Shown: positions 44,804-57,490, counted from the first letter of the stretch. The stretch: DNA of 64,000 nt from Ilex aquifolium (GCA_951799425.1 OX637391.1:23360551-23424550); one strand, 5' to 3'. A program made the numbers and translations. The notes: generated from the letters alone by a model not told the origin.

Positions 44804-44924
44804 ATTTAGGGACAACTGGTATGAAACGAATGAAAAAGGACATGATGAGGCAGACACTGGGACCCATATGTCTTTTGGGGGCAAAATGATAACTAGGAAT
44901 ATAGAGAGAAGTTATCTAGTATAT

Positions 44925-45963
44925 AAAGTATATAATTACATTCCAATCATCATCACAAAGTATGTTATATCAATTTCATTCAAATAACATACTTAATCAA
45001 TCATAGGTATTTTATCAAATACTCAAAAGACACAAAATCATGTAAACACATAATCATGCCTAATTTATCACATTCTCATAAAAATCACCAAACAAGAAAT
45101 TTCAACAATATCCAATTCATGCAAAATTAGTTTTATACATTATAATAATATTTATCATACTCTAGTTACACTATGAGTATATTTAAATAAGAGATTTCAT
45201 CTCTAATTATTCTACTCATTTCATACATAAACCCTAGGTTGAAAATACACATAACTAGGAGAAGAATCCTACCTTTTGAAGCGTAATATGAGTGGTAGAA
45301 ACTCCCAAGAATCCAAATCAAGTTTCAAACCTTAATTTTTAAAAATCTCGATCTTGAAACTTTTGGCGAAAATCGCGATTTTTGGTACCTAGATGTAGCT
45401 CACGTTGCGTAGATCAACTTTAGTTCTTGGCCCGAAGTAATCCGACGAAAAGTTGGCCCTAGATCACAAGGAGAAGATAAAGAAAACATTGATTCTCTCT
45501 CTTCTTTCCCTTTCTCTCTCTATCGGACATCAGTTGGGTATTGGGGAGAAAAATCTGATTTTTCTCCCTTATTTATACTCCTTAATACTTGGCTCACAAC
45601 TCACCACACGTCCCGCCTTTTATTAATCCGATTTCGTCCCAAATTAATTAAATCTCGTTCCATTTTAAGTTCAATATATTTTATCTGAACTAAATTAAAT
45701 TATTTTTCGTATTTTTAATTAAAATTCGATCGCATTAATGTTGATCACGCGACACCCGATCGCATCGTAAATCGCAAAAAATTCAACTGTCTCTGTATTT
45801 AACGAAAATTGATTGGACAATTAGATTTCGAGAGACGAATCCAACGGTGAGGTCCATTTTTTCATCCGAGTTCTAAAAATTTTTGGGTTTTCAACTTGTA
45901 CCGTAGCAGCTAGTTACCATTTTGCCATTTTTCATAAAAATTCAAAATTTTCTGGATTTTACA
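44925..45963 (-). repeat. Chromovirus 3' LTR, truncated
   Basis: Aligns with 12940-13896 of the solo LTR and ends TCTGGATTTTACA. The distal part (beginning TGTGACG on the plus strand) is missing, so the LTR was truncated at about 44925. A TATA box GTATAAATAAGG (minus strand) lies near 45583. The adjacent minus-strand purine run at 45964-45979 is the polypurine tract. Confidence 0.82.
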
Positions 45964-45979
45964 TTTTTCCCCCATTAAA
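45964..45979 (-). other. Chromovirus polypurine tract
   Basis: Minus strand reads CTTTAATGGGGGAAAAA directly before the LTR start TGTAAAATCC. Confidence 0.82.
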
Positions 45980-46020
45980 GAAATTGCATCCCCGAAATTC
46001 ACACATGTATACAAGTCATA

Positions 46021-47404
46021 TCATAATATATTACTATAAGAAGGTACCTCCATCCCCAAACAAGAGCGGATAGGTGGTACAGATAGTGTTTTCATGTTTC
46101 TATGTCACCTCCTCCACACCACCGTGCTGCCACAACATATTTACCAACCTCACAGTCTTGCCTTACAAAACCTACTCTCGGCTTGGCGGTAATACCAACC
46201 GGTAAGCGACTGCACCAACCCTCTCGAGTACCTCGAAGGGCCCGATACACCTCGACGATAGGTTCTCCCGCTTCCCGAACCTGACCACTCCCCTGTTAGG
46301 CAACACCTTCAAGAAGACGTGATGGCTGACCTCGAACTCTAGGGGTCGTTGTTGTTTTTTGGATGTGAGCCATGATAAGACGCTTTCGTATCAAGTCCAC
46401 CTTCGCCGAGGTGTCTCTAATCAAATCTGGACCCGTAAAGGGTCTCTCTTTAACCTCCATCCAAAAAACTGGAGAACAACACAACCTCCCATAAAGTGCC
46501 TCATAGGGTGCCATCTGTATGCTCGCTTGATAGCTGTTGTTGTAGGCAAACTTCACTAAGGGTAAATGCTCCTCCCAACTACTCTTGATATCAAGGACGC
46601 ATGCCCGTAGCATGTCCTCTAAAGTCTGGATGGTCCTCTCTACTGACCGTCCGTCTGGGGATAAAAAACAGTACTTATCATCAACTGCGCCCCTATGGCT
46701 CGTGGAAACTCTCCTAAAAATGGGTCGTGAACTTTGGATCCTGGTCCGATACTATAGATATAGGTGCCCCATGCAACCAGACTATCTCCCGTATATATAA
46801 TCGGCAGAATTCCTCTAGTGAAGAGGTCATTCGCACTATCCAAAAATGTGCTGACTTCGTAAGCCGGTCCATTATCACCCACACCATGTTATGTCCTCAC
46901 GATGTTTGTGGCAAGTGGGTCACAAAATTCATAGTGACGTGTTCCCACTTCCACTCAGCCACCTCCAAAGGCTGGAGCAAACCTGCTGGTCTCTGGTGCT
47001 CAGCCTTGACGTGCTGACACGTGAGACACTACTAACAAAGTCTCTGACGTATCTCTTCAACTTGCTCCAATAATACTGGCGATGAAGATCGTGGTACATC
47101 TTCGTGCCACTTGGATGCACAACAAAATAGGAGCAATGAAACTCCCTAAGGATCTCCTCTCTTAGATCCGTAGACTGGGAAACCATTGAACCGAAGACTA
47201 CCATCTATGTGAATAGCCCAACCCTCGTCACCCATACCTGACTGTACCCAGTCCCTAATGGATAATATCTTTGTGTCTTTCCCTTGGGACTCGATCACCC
47301 TGCTCAGTAGGGAAGGCGTAGCCACCAAACTCCTCAAAGTGTCCTGAGTCTGACCCCTATGGTGTAGCCCGAACTGCCCCACAGTATCGAGCATCTGCCA
47401 CTAC
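46021..47404 (-). pseudogene. Chromovirus integrase remnant
   Basis: Zinc-binding region at 47204-46929 (EILREFHCSYFVVHPSGTK, YYWSKLKRYVRDFV). Integrase core at 46882-46300 (RAIGAQLMISTVFYPQTDGQ, AYNNSYQASIQMAPYEALYG). A C-terminal RENLSSRCIGPFEVLERVG-like segment sits near 46260-46190. Frameshifts separate all parts. After about 46190 the reading decays, and I do not find a chromodomain, so the lineage is called from RT and integrase motifs (Tekay/Del-like). Confidence 0.85.
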
Positions 47405-47534
47405 TGGGAAGCTATACTAGCCAAGACTCCTCGTGACTTTTGGCTGAGTGCATCAGCCACCATATTTGCCTTACCGGGATGGTAATACAAAGTGAAGTTA
47501 TAGTCCTCCAAATACTCCATCCACCTGCGTTGCC

Positions 47535-48593
47535 TCATAGCTGAGTGAAGATGTACTTCAGAATCTTGTGGTCCCAAAACATCTCAAACTGCTCTCCATA
47601 CAAATAGTGGCGCCATGCCTCCAAGGCAAAGATGACGACTGCCAACTCCATGTCATGCGTGGGGTAATTTTGCTCGTGATTCTTTAGCTGTTGAGAACCA
47701 TAAGTCACCACCTTCCCGGACTGTATCAATACGCATCCAAGTTCGTCCTCCGAGGCATCACAATATATTGTGTACCTTTGTCCACTATCCAGAACTATCA
47801 GAATAGAAGCTGAAATAAGCCTCCTTTTCAACTCCTGGAATGCCCTCTCACACCAGTCATCCCACTGAAACTTAACTTTTTTTTTGGTCAATCTCGTCAT
47901 AGATGCAGCTAGTTGGGAGAAGTCCTCAATGAACATCCGATAGTATCCCACCAATCCCAATAAATTGAGTATCTCGAAGACTAACTTAGTCCTCTCCCAA
48001 CTCATAACCGACTCAACCTTCTCCGAGTCAACTAACACACCCGGAGTCGACACAAAGTGTCCCAAAAATTTCACCTCCATCAGCCAAAATTCACACTTGC
48101 TGAAATTGGTGTACAATCGGTGGTCTCTCAAGGTCTGGAGAACAATACTCAAGTGACCCTCATGCTCCTTCTCAGACTTGGAGTAGATCAGCATGTCATC
48201 AACAAAAACTACGACAAACTGATCTAAGTAGGGTTGGAACACCCTATGCATGAGATTCATGAATGCTGTCGGGGCATTTGTTAATCCAAATAGCATGATA
48301 GTGAACTTGAAATGCCCATATCGCGTCCTAAACGCCGTCTTAGGGATATCTGCCTCCCTAATCCTCAACTGATGATATCCCGTGTGCAGATTTATCTTGG
48401 AGTAGATTCGTGTCCCTCTCAGTTGATCAAACAAATCATCAATCCTTGACAGTGGGTACCTATTCTTGATAGTAACCCGATTTAACTGCCGGTAGTCAAT
48501 ACAAAGCCGAAGGTGTTTGTCATTCTTCTTGGAAAATAACACCGAAGCACCCCAATGTGAGGTACTCAGTCTAATGAAACCCTTGTCCAACAA
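47535..48593 (-). pseudogene. Chromovirus RT and RNase H, 352 codons open
   Basis: The longest open stretch of this element. RT motifs in order: [41 protein letters not shown] and the catalytic [13 protein letters not shown], followed by [11 protein letters not shown] and [15 protein letters not shown]. RNase H follows with [40 protein letters not shown] and DHKILKYIF. The VDD active site is kept, but the 5' boundary is a stop near 48597 and the frame ends within RNase H. It fits Tekay/Del chromoviruses. Confidence 0.9.
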
Positions 48594-48599
48594 TTCTCA

Positions 48600-49266
48600 T
48601 AACTGGACCTTGAGTTCTTGCAACTCTGGAGGTGCCATCCTACGCGGAGTTATAGAAATAGGGGGGTGCACCGGGTTGTAACTCAATGATGAAGTCTACA
48701 TCCCGGTGTGGAGGTAATCCCGGTAACTCATCTAGAAAAACATCCGCATACTCACAAACCACCCGAGGTAGACCCAATTCATGTCTCACCTCTTCCTCAA
48801 GTGTAAGGCACACAAGTCAACCCATTAATTTCCCGTGCCAACGGGAATCATATACGACTTGGGGTAAAACATTGTGCTTTTCCCCCTAAAACTTGAAACA
48901 AACACCCTCCTGTGTATAGGCAATGACCTTCTTCCAATCACAATCAATGACGACTCAGTGTGTCGCTAACCAATCCATCCTGAGGATAACATCAAACTCC
49001 AACATGTCGATGACCCTACGGTCTATGTTGAGTAGAATCCCCGAGATCTCTAGCTCACACCCCCCGACATATCTGATCAATGCATACTCTAGCTTCTAGA
49101 GGAGAACTCACATGCAATGACTCTTCCAAGGTCTCAACCTCAAAGCCCAATTCTTTTTACACATGATGCAGAAATGAATGAATGAGATCCACTAGAGTCA
49201 AACAATACCCTTTCCCATAAGCGAGAGAGTAAGAATGTTCATTGAATCATCGACTGATCCACCAGC
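48600..49266 (-). pseudogene. Chromovirus protease region, decayed
   Basis: No open frame of use is left between gag and RT. By position this should hold the aspartic protease. Fragments on the minus strand with ILRMDWLATH-like content near 48960 support this, but stops are dense. Confidence 0.5.
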
Positions 49267-50448
49267 TCAGTCTGAGGTGTGATGGCGTAGACTCACCCTT
49301 GGGTCCCTGAAGTCTTGGCCTATAAGCCTTGTCCTCAGTCTTGGCCCATGCCTTAGCTCATCTAGCCTGATTACGGAGTCCCTGCTCGTGAAGTGGTAGG
49401 GGTCTGTGCAACACCCTAGAATTGAAACTGGTTTTCCTAGCCCACGATGGGGTAGGGAGGAATGAAATAAGTCTGTAGATGCCCCATAACTCTGGGATCC
49501 TTGCCTCTGAGGATAATCCCGCTTCATGTGACCCGACTGGTGGCATATGAAACAAGTCCTCTAGCTTGTCTGGTAGGAAGTCCTGAAGTTTCTCCCTCCT
49601 TGGGAGGATTGACCTTAGCCTTGATAGCTGCAGCCTTGCCCTTGATGCCCTTGTGGGGTAGAAGTCTTTTGCTTCTTCCCCGAACTAGAAGAAGAGGATT
49701 TTCCCTCCTTTTTCTTGTCCTTAGCACCCACCTCCCAGATGCCCCTTGCGTCTTCCACCTCTCTCTCAATAGCCATGGTCATCTCGACCATTGAGTCCAA
49801 ATCTTGTAGGTGGTGGCCCACAATTTTCTCTTGGATGGACAACTTCAAACCATCCTCGAACCTCCTTACTTTGGCCAAGTCCGTGGCCACATAATCATTG
49901 GCAAAATGGGCTAACTCCGTGAACTTAGCCACGTATTCCATCACTGTCATAGTCCCTTGCTTCAAATCCAAGAATTCTCGGGCTTTCACTTGCCCAATAG
50001 CCTACAAAAAGTACTTGCCCATAAAGAGCTCATGGAACTCTCTCCATGTCATTACCTTTGGATTCTTCGTGGCCTTTGCCAAATTCAACCATAAATGGGT
50101 CTTTCCCTCAAGCTGGAACGTAACTAACCTTATCTTAGTGGTATCAGATGTGATTTCCATAGCGTTCAAGATCATATCAACTTGTTGGAAGTAATGGTCG
50201 GCCATCATCGGATCCGCCCTTCCCATAAAAGTCGGTGGCTTGCGTGCCTTAAAATTTTGGAGGTTACTCGATCATCCTTGGCCCACATTGGCGCTAGCTT
50301 GTTCAAAGGTAGCCGCAATTGTGTCTATAGCCTCCATAAAAGCTTGTTGGTCAAAGTCCGGTGGTTGTTGGTTGTTGTTCCGCCCACCTCCTCGACTGTT
50401 TCGGGGTGTCCTCTTCCTCTATTTTCTATCTACACACATGTAAAATAG
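49267..50448 (-). pseudogene. Chromovirus gag remnant
   Basis: 50226-50002 encodes the start of the Gag core (MADHYFQQVDMILNAM, TFQLEGKTHLWL, REFHELFMGKYF). After one stop 49989-49615 continues (AREFLDLKQGTMTVMEYVAKF, RRFEDGL, IVGHHLQDL) into a Lys/Ser-rich linker. A CCHC-like knuckle near 49520 (CFICHQSGHMKRDYP) has lost its last cysteine. Gag would form the particle; stops and frameshifts make this copy inactive. Confidence 0.87.
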
Positions 50449-50754
50449 CAATAGAGTACTAAATTAGTATCCCATGGTAGGGATCAAAGTCAAAATATTA
50501 AGATTTCTCTCGTTGTCCCACTAGTAGAGCATGTGTCACCCACTAATAGACATCTATACCATGAACCATTCTGTTCCTTCTCTTTCTGACCCCTAAGGTT
50601 ATGTTCTCTAACCCTAGTGTTTCCTTTCCAAATATATTTAATCATGTATATTATTCACATAACACATAACATGTAGCATTTAGAGCACATAACATGTAAT
50701 GCACAATGAATGCAATGACCTAAGCCCATGCCCTACAAACCCTAGGTAAATCAA

Positions 50755-50774
50755 AAACCTAGGCTCTGATACCA
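50755..50774 (-). other. Chromovirus primer-binding site, initiator tRNA-Met type
   Basis: Minus strand TGGTATCAGAGCCTAGGTTT is complementary to the 3' end of initiator tRNA-Met, the usual primer of chromoviruses, with one or two mismatches. It lies three bases from the LTR edge. Confidence 0.92.
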
Positions 50775-51103
50775 AGCCGTGACGCCTCTAAAACTGGGGG
50801 TCCTTTGTCAACCCGTTGATTAACCATCAACCCGCGGAAGTACCCGTGAATGCTGCATAACCCAACACCACATCATAACATCTCCTTCACCGGGATTGTA
50901 ACCAATACAAAGTTTATGCAGAGTCTCCCTTGTAACAGACACTCCCAAATGCATAACTTGTATACATTTCAATCGCTTGACCATTCTAAGGTCTAATATA
51001 CATCAATTTTTCCTTAATATTACTCCATTTACATCATTTGAACAAAAGGGCTCAAGGCCCGTAGGCTTAGCAACGTTATTTTGAATTTGTGAAAATATTG
51101 GAG

Positions 51104-51161
51104 GAGCTACCGGTAGCTCGTGTACTTGCTACCGGTAGCTTTGAACCGAGCTACCGGTAGC
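51104..51161. repeat. Three GCTACCGGTAGC palindromes, 22-bp period
   Basis: Perfect 12-bp palindromes start at 51106, 51128 and 51150. The first is extended to the 16-bp palindrome GAGCTACCGGTAGCTC. They stand at the place where the related solo LTR carries GGTAC-type palindromes (11655-11913). Confidence 0.88.
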
Positions 51162-51744
51162 AGGGCCCAGTTTTCCCCCAATTTAATCATTTTTCAAATT
51201 CAACTCACCCCATCTCATAAAACATTTACTCAAATTCACATAGCATCAAATTTTACACAAAATATAGTTCGTAAAGGTTCATTACACAACCCTTTGAAGA
51301 CTATTACAAAGTCCAAAACAATTTATACCATTGTTTTACAAAATGCAAGCTTAAGCCACATGTTGGTTTCTTCTCAACAAGGTCCCATGTGAGGGCCATC
51401 CACCGGCGTTTGTCCCGCACCTGAAATGTTATCCCCATAAAGGGTGAGCCACGCTCAATAGAGTATCTCCTAAAGAGGCTACCTTTCAACTCAGATGCAT
51501 ATGAAAGCTCACATGCAAAATCAACAATTAAACAATTAAATAAACATCCATCAAAGAATATACAATTGATAATGAAATTCACAATGCCATGCCATGTTAT
51601 GAGATGAGACTCATGCTTGAATTATTTTGTCGTTCCTAATCTCTGAACATCATCCTGTAGTATGTGTATGACTTATACGGATAGGGGAGTGTCACTCTCC
51701 CTCGGAATGATGCAAGAAATGGGGTAAATGGAATAGTGGGAATG

Positions 51745-51746
<2 letters not shown>

Positions 51747-51776
<30 letters not shown>
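51747..51776. repeat. TG microsatellite at the A2 insertion point
   Basis: About 15 TG units end exactly where the A2 LTR starts (TGATGGCTTGATCC at 51777). The A2 target duplication, if any, would be hidden in it. Confidence 0.9.
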
Positions 51777-53738
51777 TGATGGCTTGATCCAATGTGTATA
51801 CACCCAAGTGCAGGCGGTCAAGCTGTAGTAATAATCCGGTTTGAGTCCGGAGTCGAATCCACAGGGAACTTTTGATGATATTTCTAAGGCAAGCAGTGGT
51901 AGAGACCTTTTGATTGTAACTTTTGAGATTTGCTGTGAGTTATGAGTTTTCCTGGACAGAATATAAGATTCTTTCCAAGAGGATTTTCTTAACAAAATAG
52001 GGGATATATGCTAATTAAAAAGAGTCACTCTTTAGTGCAAGGATCTGGACACGTAGTCAGTTATCCGGTTTGTCATAATTGTGCTTGATAACTCAATTAA
52101 CTCCCGTGTCAACAGCAAGTCAATCGGAAGATAAAGATGGATTGTGAGAATTAAGAACATGATTCCGACGTCTTTCTAGAAGTTTACAAGAATTGTCTGT
52201 GCCGAGACTTAACCCGTCTCCAAACAAGCAAGTGTTTTTACAAGACATCCAATCATGCTATTAATAGTCCATTCTTTCAATGAAGTACAATAAAGGGGAA
52301 GATTGAAGGGTAGTCATGAGGATCTAGCCGGGGTACTTCCCGTGAACTGATGAGTCTTTCTATGCAGGAGTCATCCATGTCATAGAAAGAGCTCACAGTT
52401 ATACAAAGTACCTTAGCTTTGCTAGATGCAATCAATTATCCGAAAACAAGAAGAAATAAACGTTAAGCATAAAAACATTGCACAAATATGATTCCCGGAT
52501 AACTTATACATGCCCTTCTCCTCTTACTAAAGAGTGAATGAGAAACTACTCACTCTTCATGGCTTGGGTAAAGCTAGAAAAGTGAGTGATGCTCATCCCT
52601 CCAAATGGAGAACTTTAAAAGATAAAGTAACAACAAACGCAGAGCCAATCTTTAACAAAGAATGGGTGAATCACGTTCCACCCTTCACGACTTTAATAAA
52701 GCTCTAGAAAAGTGGAAGAGTTTCACTCTTCTAAGAAAGAAAGAAGCTCAAGCAATGGAAGTGAAATGCATGAACAATAAAAGTAGAAGAAAGCTAGTCA
52801 CATTTGGAGGGTGGCTTCCTCAACCAAGAATTAGAGGGTTGCTTCCTCAACCAAAATGTGAGCTATCTCTCTTCTATGCATGAGAAATGAAAGCATAAAC
52901 ATAAGCATAAGCACAAAACTACTGTTATAACAAGCAAGAGATGTTGGACTAAAGCCAAACTAATCTCTAAAATAAAGACTTCATACAAGGAAAAATGAGT
53001 TAAATCTACAATGAGAGTGGGAGTCTAAGCCTCCATCAACTTTCCTACTTCCTACTATGGCTTTCTAGCTCTCCAACAAGGGGAGTATTTATAGGCAAGA
53101 GGAGGAGACAGGGGGGGGGGTGAAAGAATAGTGTTTGCCGCCCAAGTCCAAGTGAACAGTCAACAACTCTGCTGCCAGTCTGTGGATAACGTTCGAACGT
53201 GAGTTGGCGTTCGAACGTTATTTCTGTTTTTGTACTGAGGGCGTTCGAACGTTGACTGCCGTTCGAACGTTTCTTCTGTTTTTGAACTGAGGGCGTTCGA
53301 ACGCCAGATCTGCTCTGACCCCTTTCACTCGAGTGATCTGTTGGTCTTCTGTGAAGTTCAGTTCCAACTCTCTGCAGTGGTCTGGTCTTCCATCAACTCA
53401 AATGCACGTTCGAACGTGAGTTGGCGTTCGAACGTGACACTCAAGTACTTCAGAGCTCCAGTCTTCTTTCCTAACTGCAACACGCCTTCTCTTCAGCAGT
53501 TGAGTCTACTACAGTGCAATATGGACGTTCGAACATGAGTTGGCATTCGAACGTTCTGGCTGTGCTCCAAGCTTCTCCAATTTTGGGCTCTAATGTACTG
53601 GTGCTGCATCCAAGTGTGGTACTTGTTGTTCTTGGGTCCTTGTTCAGTTTAGGGCCTGAAATGACATCACTTAAACTCCATTAAAGTAACATTAGTCTTA
53701 AAATGTCATAATAATATGTCAACTTTAAGTACTAATCA
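51777..53738 (-). repeat. A2 3' LTR
   Basis: 1962 bp, TGATGGCTTGATCC to GTACTAATCA on the plus strand, closely similar to both A1 LTRs. TATA (reverse complement) lies at 53086-53094. Followed by polypurine tract GGTTGGGGAGTG (minus strand, 53739-53750). Confidence 0.93.
53190..53553 (-). promoter_or_regulatory. Palindrome array, A2 LTR U3
   Basis: CGTTCGAACG or near matches start at 53190, 53208, 53242, 53260, 53294, 53407, 53425, 53526 and 53544. All four pairs are 18 bp apart, as in the A1 5' LTR. They lie upstream of the TATA box at 53086-53094. Confidence 0.82.
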
Positions 53739-53750
53739 CACTCCCCAACC

Positions 53751-55566
53751 TAAATATTGCTAGTCTCTAGTAATACGAAAAAGAAAATTCTACTCCTAAT
53801 GCCATTTTCGTAGGTCATCCGGTTGCATTTAGCTTATGCAACAAGCTGTTGAACCACTAGGTTTTCCCTAGCGGACGAGTGTTGTCTCGTGAGGGTTTCC
53901 AGAGAAGCTACCCACAAACTTCAGTTGAACAGATGTGCATAGGAGAATGCTGACTAAAGTAAATTAGCATCATGGTCATTGGGACACCAGATTCTCAACT
54001 TTGACTTATGTCTCACACGTCCTTATTTCACAGGTATTCTATGCAAAAATTATCATTTGTTACATTGGTATTTGAAATTCTCAATGCAGCAGGAATGATC
54101 ATTCAAGCAACATGAATTGTTATGTAACAAATACTCCCTTTTATCACCTTCCATGGATAGTTTCGATTTCACAAACCTCACGTAGTATACCCTCAACAAA
54201 GGTTCACTCTGACTATAGTGACTTGTTTCTCACAGATCATGTGATCAGAAGATGGCCAATCGAAAAATCACATGCACAATTTAGGAAAGGAGTGAAATTT
54301 TAAAGAAGCAACTACTTATGTTTGGCATAATCTCATGAAAGAATATTAACGCAATTAAAAGAAATGCTATTTACCATATCCCAATTGTGATTAACAACAC
54401 ATGCATGTAACAGACTTGAGATCAATTAGGGCTTTTCATGGGTTGTAGCGTGGCCAGAGGTCAGTGGCTAACGAAACGACGTCAGGGATTTTCAAAAGCA
54501 ATCTGCTGTTTGCGTATTGTAGCACACCTTTTTCTAACTTCTTGACATTTTGCAGAGAGATGACATTTCTTTCTTTCATTTTTCTCATTTTTTTCACTTT
54601 CTTGGCAAGTTCTTGCCTTTTTGCATCTGTTTTGTTTCAATTGTTCCAATCAACTCTTCTTGGATGATAATCTCGAATGCTCCTTTTTCTTTTCCTTTTT
54701 CTGTATCATCTTACAAAGAGGATGTAAGAAAATTAGATAGCCAAGGTATGTCAAGTATGTTTTCCTGTAGATTGGTAATCATGTAGGTTTATCAAGGAAA
54801 AATTCATACATTGATGGCTCAAACATGGCTAACGAGGGATAAATTTTTTTTTTCAAAGAAAGGTCTAAGACTCAATATTATATCAAAGATGGCCTAAGAT
54901 CATTTCTCAAGCATGTGCACATGTATGTGTCGTATGCGATGGTTCCGTGTGGGATATGTCAATAAATTACTTTTAAGTGCGTCAATCAAAGCAAGGTTAA
55001 TGAGATCATTCAAAAATTGAGATTTGAAAAGAATTTACTTGAGTAAACATTGATTGTCTCTCGAAAGCATCGTTAGGTTCGAAACTCACCCTGGTGTTCT
55101 TTGTTATCTCCACTGTGTATGTTGGGTTTTCCAGGGGGTATTGGTTATATACCAATTCCATTTTCGAGTCAGATCCTCCTGTACCTTTAAAATCACAAAT
55201 ATCGATGTACAAATGACAATTTAAGTATAGAGAGAATACCAATCTTTTCAAGAAATGTGGTTTTAAGTCTCGGTTGATAAATGGAGGTGTCAAACCGATC
55301 ATGTGCATATTTACTCTAGCAAGCATTCTTAACATCCACATTTGTTCCATCACCTTTTAATTTTTATGCTAAATCTACAAATGCATTAAAACAAATAAAA
55401 GTGATAAATGGAACCATTCATTTCAAAATATCATCTTTTAACATCAACAGTTCAATTCATTCACAACCACACAAAAACTTACAACTATCAAAGAAGAAAT
55501 TCATAAAAAGAAGCACTTTAAACAAACATAAAAAAAAAAGAGAACAAAAACAGAAATCCCTCTCTC
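53751..55566 (-). other. A2 3' untranslated region
   Basis: Collinear with 20715-22532 of A1. Holds the possible small ORF at 55006-55353 (115 codons, MMEQMWMLRM start). Otherwise non-coding. Confidence 0.55.
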
Positions 55567-56684
55567 TCACTCTCCTCCTTGTCCACTAGCTCCGCCATGT
55601 CCACCCCTCAAAAGCCTAAGGATCTCATCCTGCTTAGCTTCAATGCTAAGCATGATGTCCTGTAAGGAGCGTCGGGTGCTGGTGCTGGTGCTAGGGCCTT
55701 CAACTGCTGGCTGATCTTCCTCTCTCTCCATCTCTCTCTCCATCTCTCTATCCATCTCATCTAGCTCCTCTTGTACCTCATCCACTCCGTGGGCCGGGGG
55801 CCGGGGGCTCTTCTTGCCTTGCCACTGGGCCGCCACTATGACTTTGGCTTCTCCGGAAGGAAGCCTTGTTCAGTGGCCCCATTGGATTTTTGGATTTCCA
55901 TCTCGGGCTTCACCCTCACCCCATGCTCCATGCACATTTCAGTCACCAAAGTAGCAAAAGGGAGTGCACTCCTCTTTACATCACACCCCTTCTTCATTTC
56001 ATTCAGGATGAGAGAGAGGAGGTCAATGCTATATCCTTTGCCAATGGCATACAGAAGTCGGGCCATGTCGGGTAAAATCTCATTCTTTCTTCCTACGGGA
56101 GCGAAGTTGGACACCGCAATCAAATTCATCATTTTATACTTGTCGGTGAGCTCCCCTTGCTTCAAAAATCTCCTCCCTGTCCATGAAAAGTCAGCTATCC
56201 CCGTCAATTCCTTTCCTACCACATTCATTGCTACATCCTTCTTTGGTGGGTAGGTAGGGTTTTGCACTCGAGGTATTTCCTCCCTTATTTCTACAATGTA
56301 CGCTTCGTCCACGTCAATGTGGGTACCCCAAACATATGTCTGGATTGCGCCGTTGATGATCTCAGCGTTGGAGTAAAACTCCCGCACCAAGTCAACAACG
56401 GCGTCTCCACCATTCCTCAAATACCAGACCCACTCCCTCCTCTCCATCTCCTACCTTATTCCAATCCCAGCAAAGTCATCAATTACAACATCTCTCTCAC
56501 AAACAATTGCATGCTTATGGTAAAAATTTTCATACCTTTCAGCCTTTAAGGCATTGGGAAATCTGGTCCTATCATATTTCTTTGTCCTTTGCCTTCCTTC
56601 CCTTTCTTCAATCACTTCTTCTACAATGTTTGGGTCTTGGTTCACTGGTGGAGCACGCCTGGCAGGGAGTTTCATCCTTGGCAT
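55567..56684 (-). pseudogene. A2 env-position ORF, one stop and one frameshift
   Basis: Starts MPRMKLPARR at 56684. A TAG at 56448-56450 interrupts it where A1 has GTG, and a one-base change of frame near 55885 separates the C-terminal part (55836-55567). Same domain order as in A1: YENFYHKHAIVCER, VVDLVREFYSNAEI, then an acidic helix (EMDREMEREMEREEDQ) and a Gly-rich tail. The A1 and A2 lesions are different, so the protein was probably intact in their common source. I see no membrane segment. A palindrome CGTTCGAACG lies 3 bp upstream of this start (56687-56696). Confidence 0.75.
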
Positions 56685-56900
56685 GGCGTTCGAACGTGGG
56701 TTTTGATTTGGGAGGGTCCTGAAAAGTGCTGGAACTTAGGGTTCTAGGTTTGGGATTGATGATTTTGATGTGGGGAGGAGTTAGGGAAGGTTGAATTTGG
56801 GTATTCTTGGGGAATGAGGGCAAGTTGAGGTCTGTGGGGTGAAAATGAGTTCTAGGGTTTTGAAAGAATTTGGGGATTTTGGCTGAAAACGACGAACCAG

Positions 56901-57221
56901 GCTTTTATAGCCTGAGTTGTAACGTTCGAACGTTGATGACGTTCAAACGTTGGTAGAAGGATTTTAAACAGACCGTTCGAACGTGGTATGGCATTCGAAC
57001 GTGGTGAGCTCCCAGTACTTTTGTGTTCTGTCAGAGGCCAAAGTACTGAATGTTCTCTTCGTTCGAACGTTCTATTGGCGTTCGAACGTTAATCTCGTTC
57101 GAACGGTCTATTGGCGTTCGAACGGACTGAGCTACCAGTACTTTTAAGTTCCAGCAGAAGTTTCATCAGAGGCTGAGTACTGTAAGCAGTCAACGTTCGA
57201 ACGTTACCTGGCGTTCGAACG
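56901..57221 (-). promoter_or_regulatory. Putative internal promoter of A2: TATA box plus palindrome array
   Basis: CTATAAAAGC (minus strand) at 56901-56910, 217 bp before the env-position start. Upstream palindromes start at 56923, 56940, 56974, 56992, 57060, 57079, 57096, 57115, 57194 and 57212; neighbouring starts are 17-19 bp apart. Compare A1 23843-24147. Confidence 0.65.
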
Positions 57222-57490
57222 TTGAACAAAAATTAAAATTTTTTCTCTACTACACTATATACAATCAAAGAAAACAAAACACACAAATTTAAATCAAAAA
57301 CTAAGGCGTCTCAGGATGAACCCCTACCCACGCTTCAGGTTGGTATTTTGGGGCATTCCTTATTCGGCCCATATTTTCATTTCAGTCAAAAAGAAATTTA
57401 TACAAAAAGATTTTTACACTTTTTACAACAAATTCGGACCTTTGGCATTCACTCCCCCAACAAAAGTACACATTTCCTACAGAAAATTAT

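Larger units (their letters stand above)
50778..51776 (-). repeat. Chromovirus 5' LTR, interrupted by A2
   Basis: Begins CGTGACGCC (TG terminus mutated) beside the primer site and aligns with the solo LTR at 11112-13896 over its first kilobase. It stops at a TG microsatellite (51747-51776), where the A2 LTR begins. The remaining part of this LTR is not seen elsewhere in the window. Confidence 0.85.

Noticed and set aside
46000-46190. Chromodomain at the integrase C-terminus of the chromovirus
   Set aside because: Expected for the lineage but no aromatic-cage motif could be read in any frame; the region has decayed.
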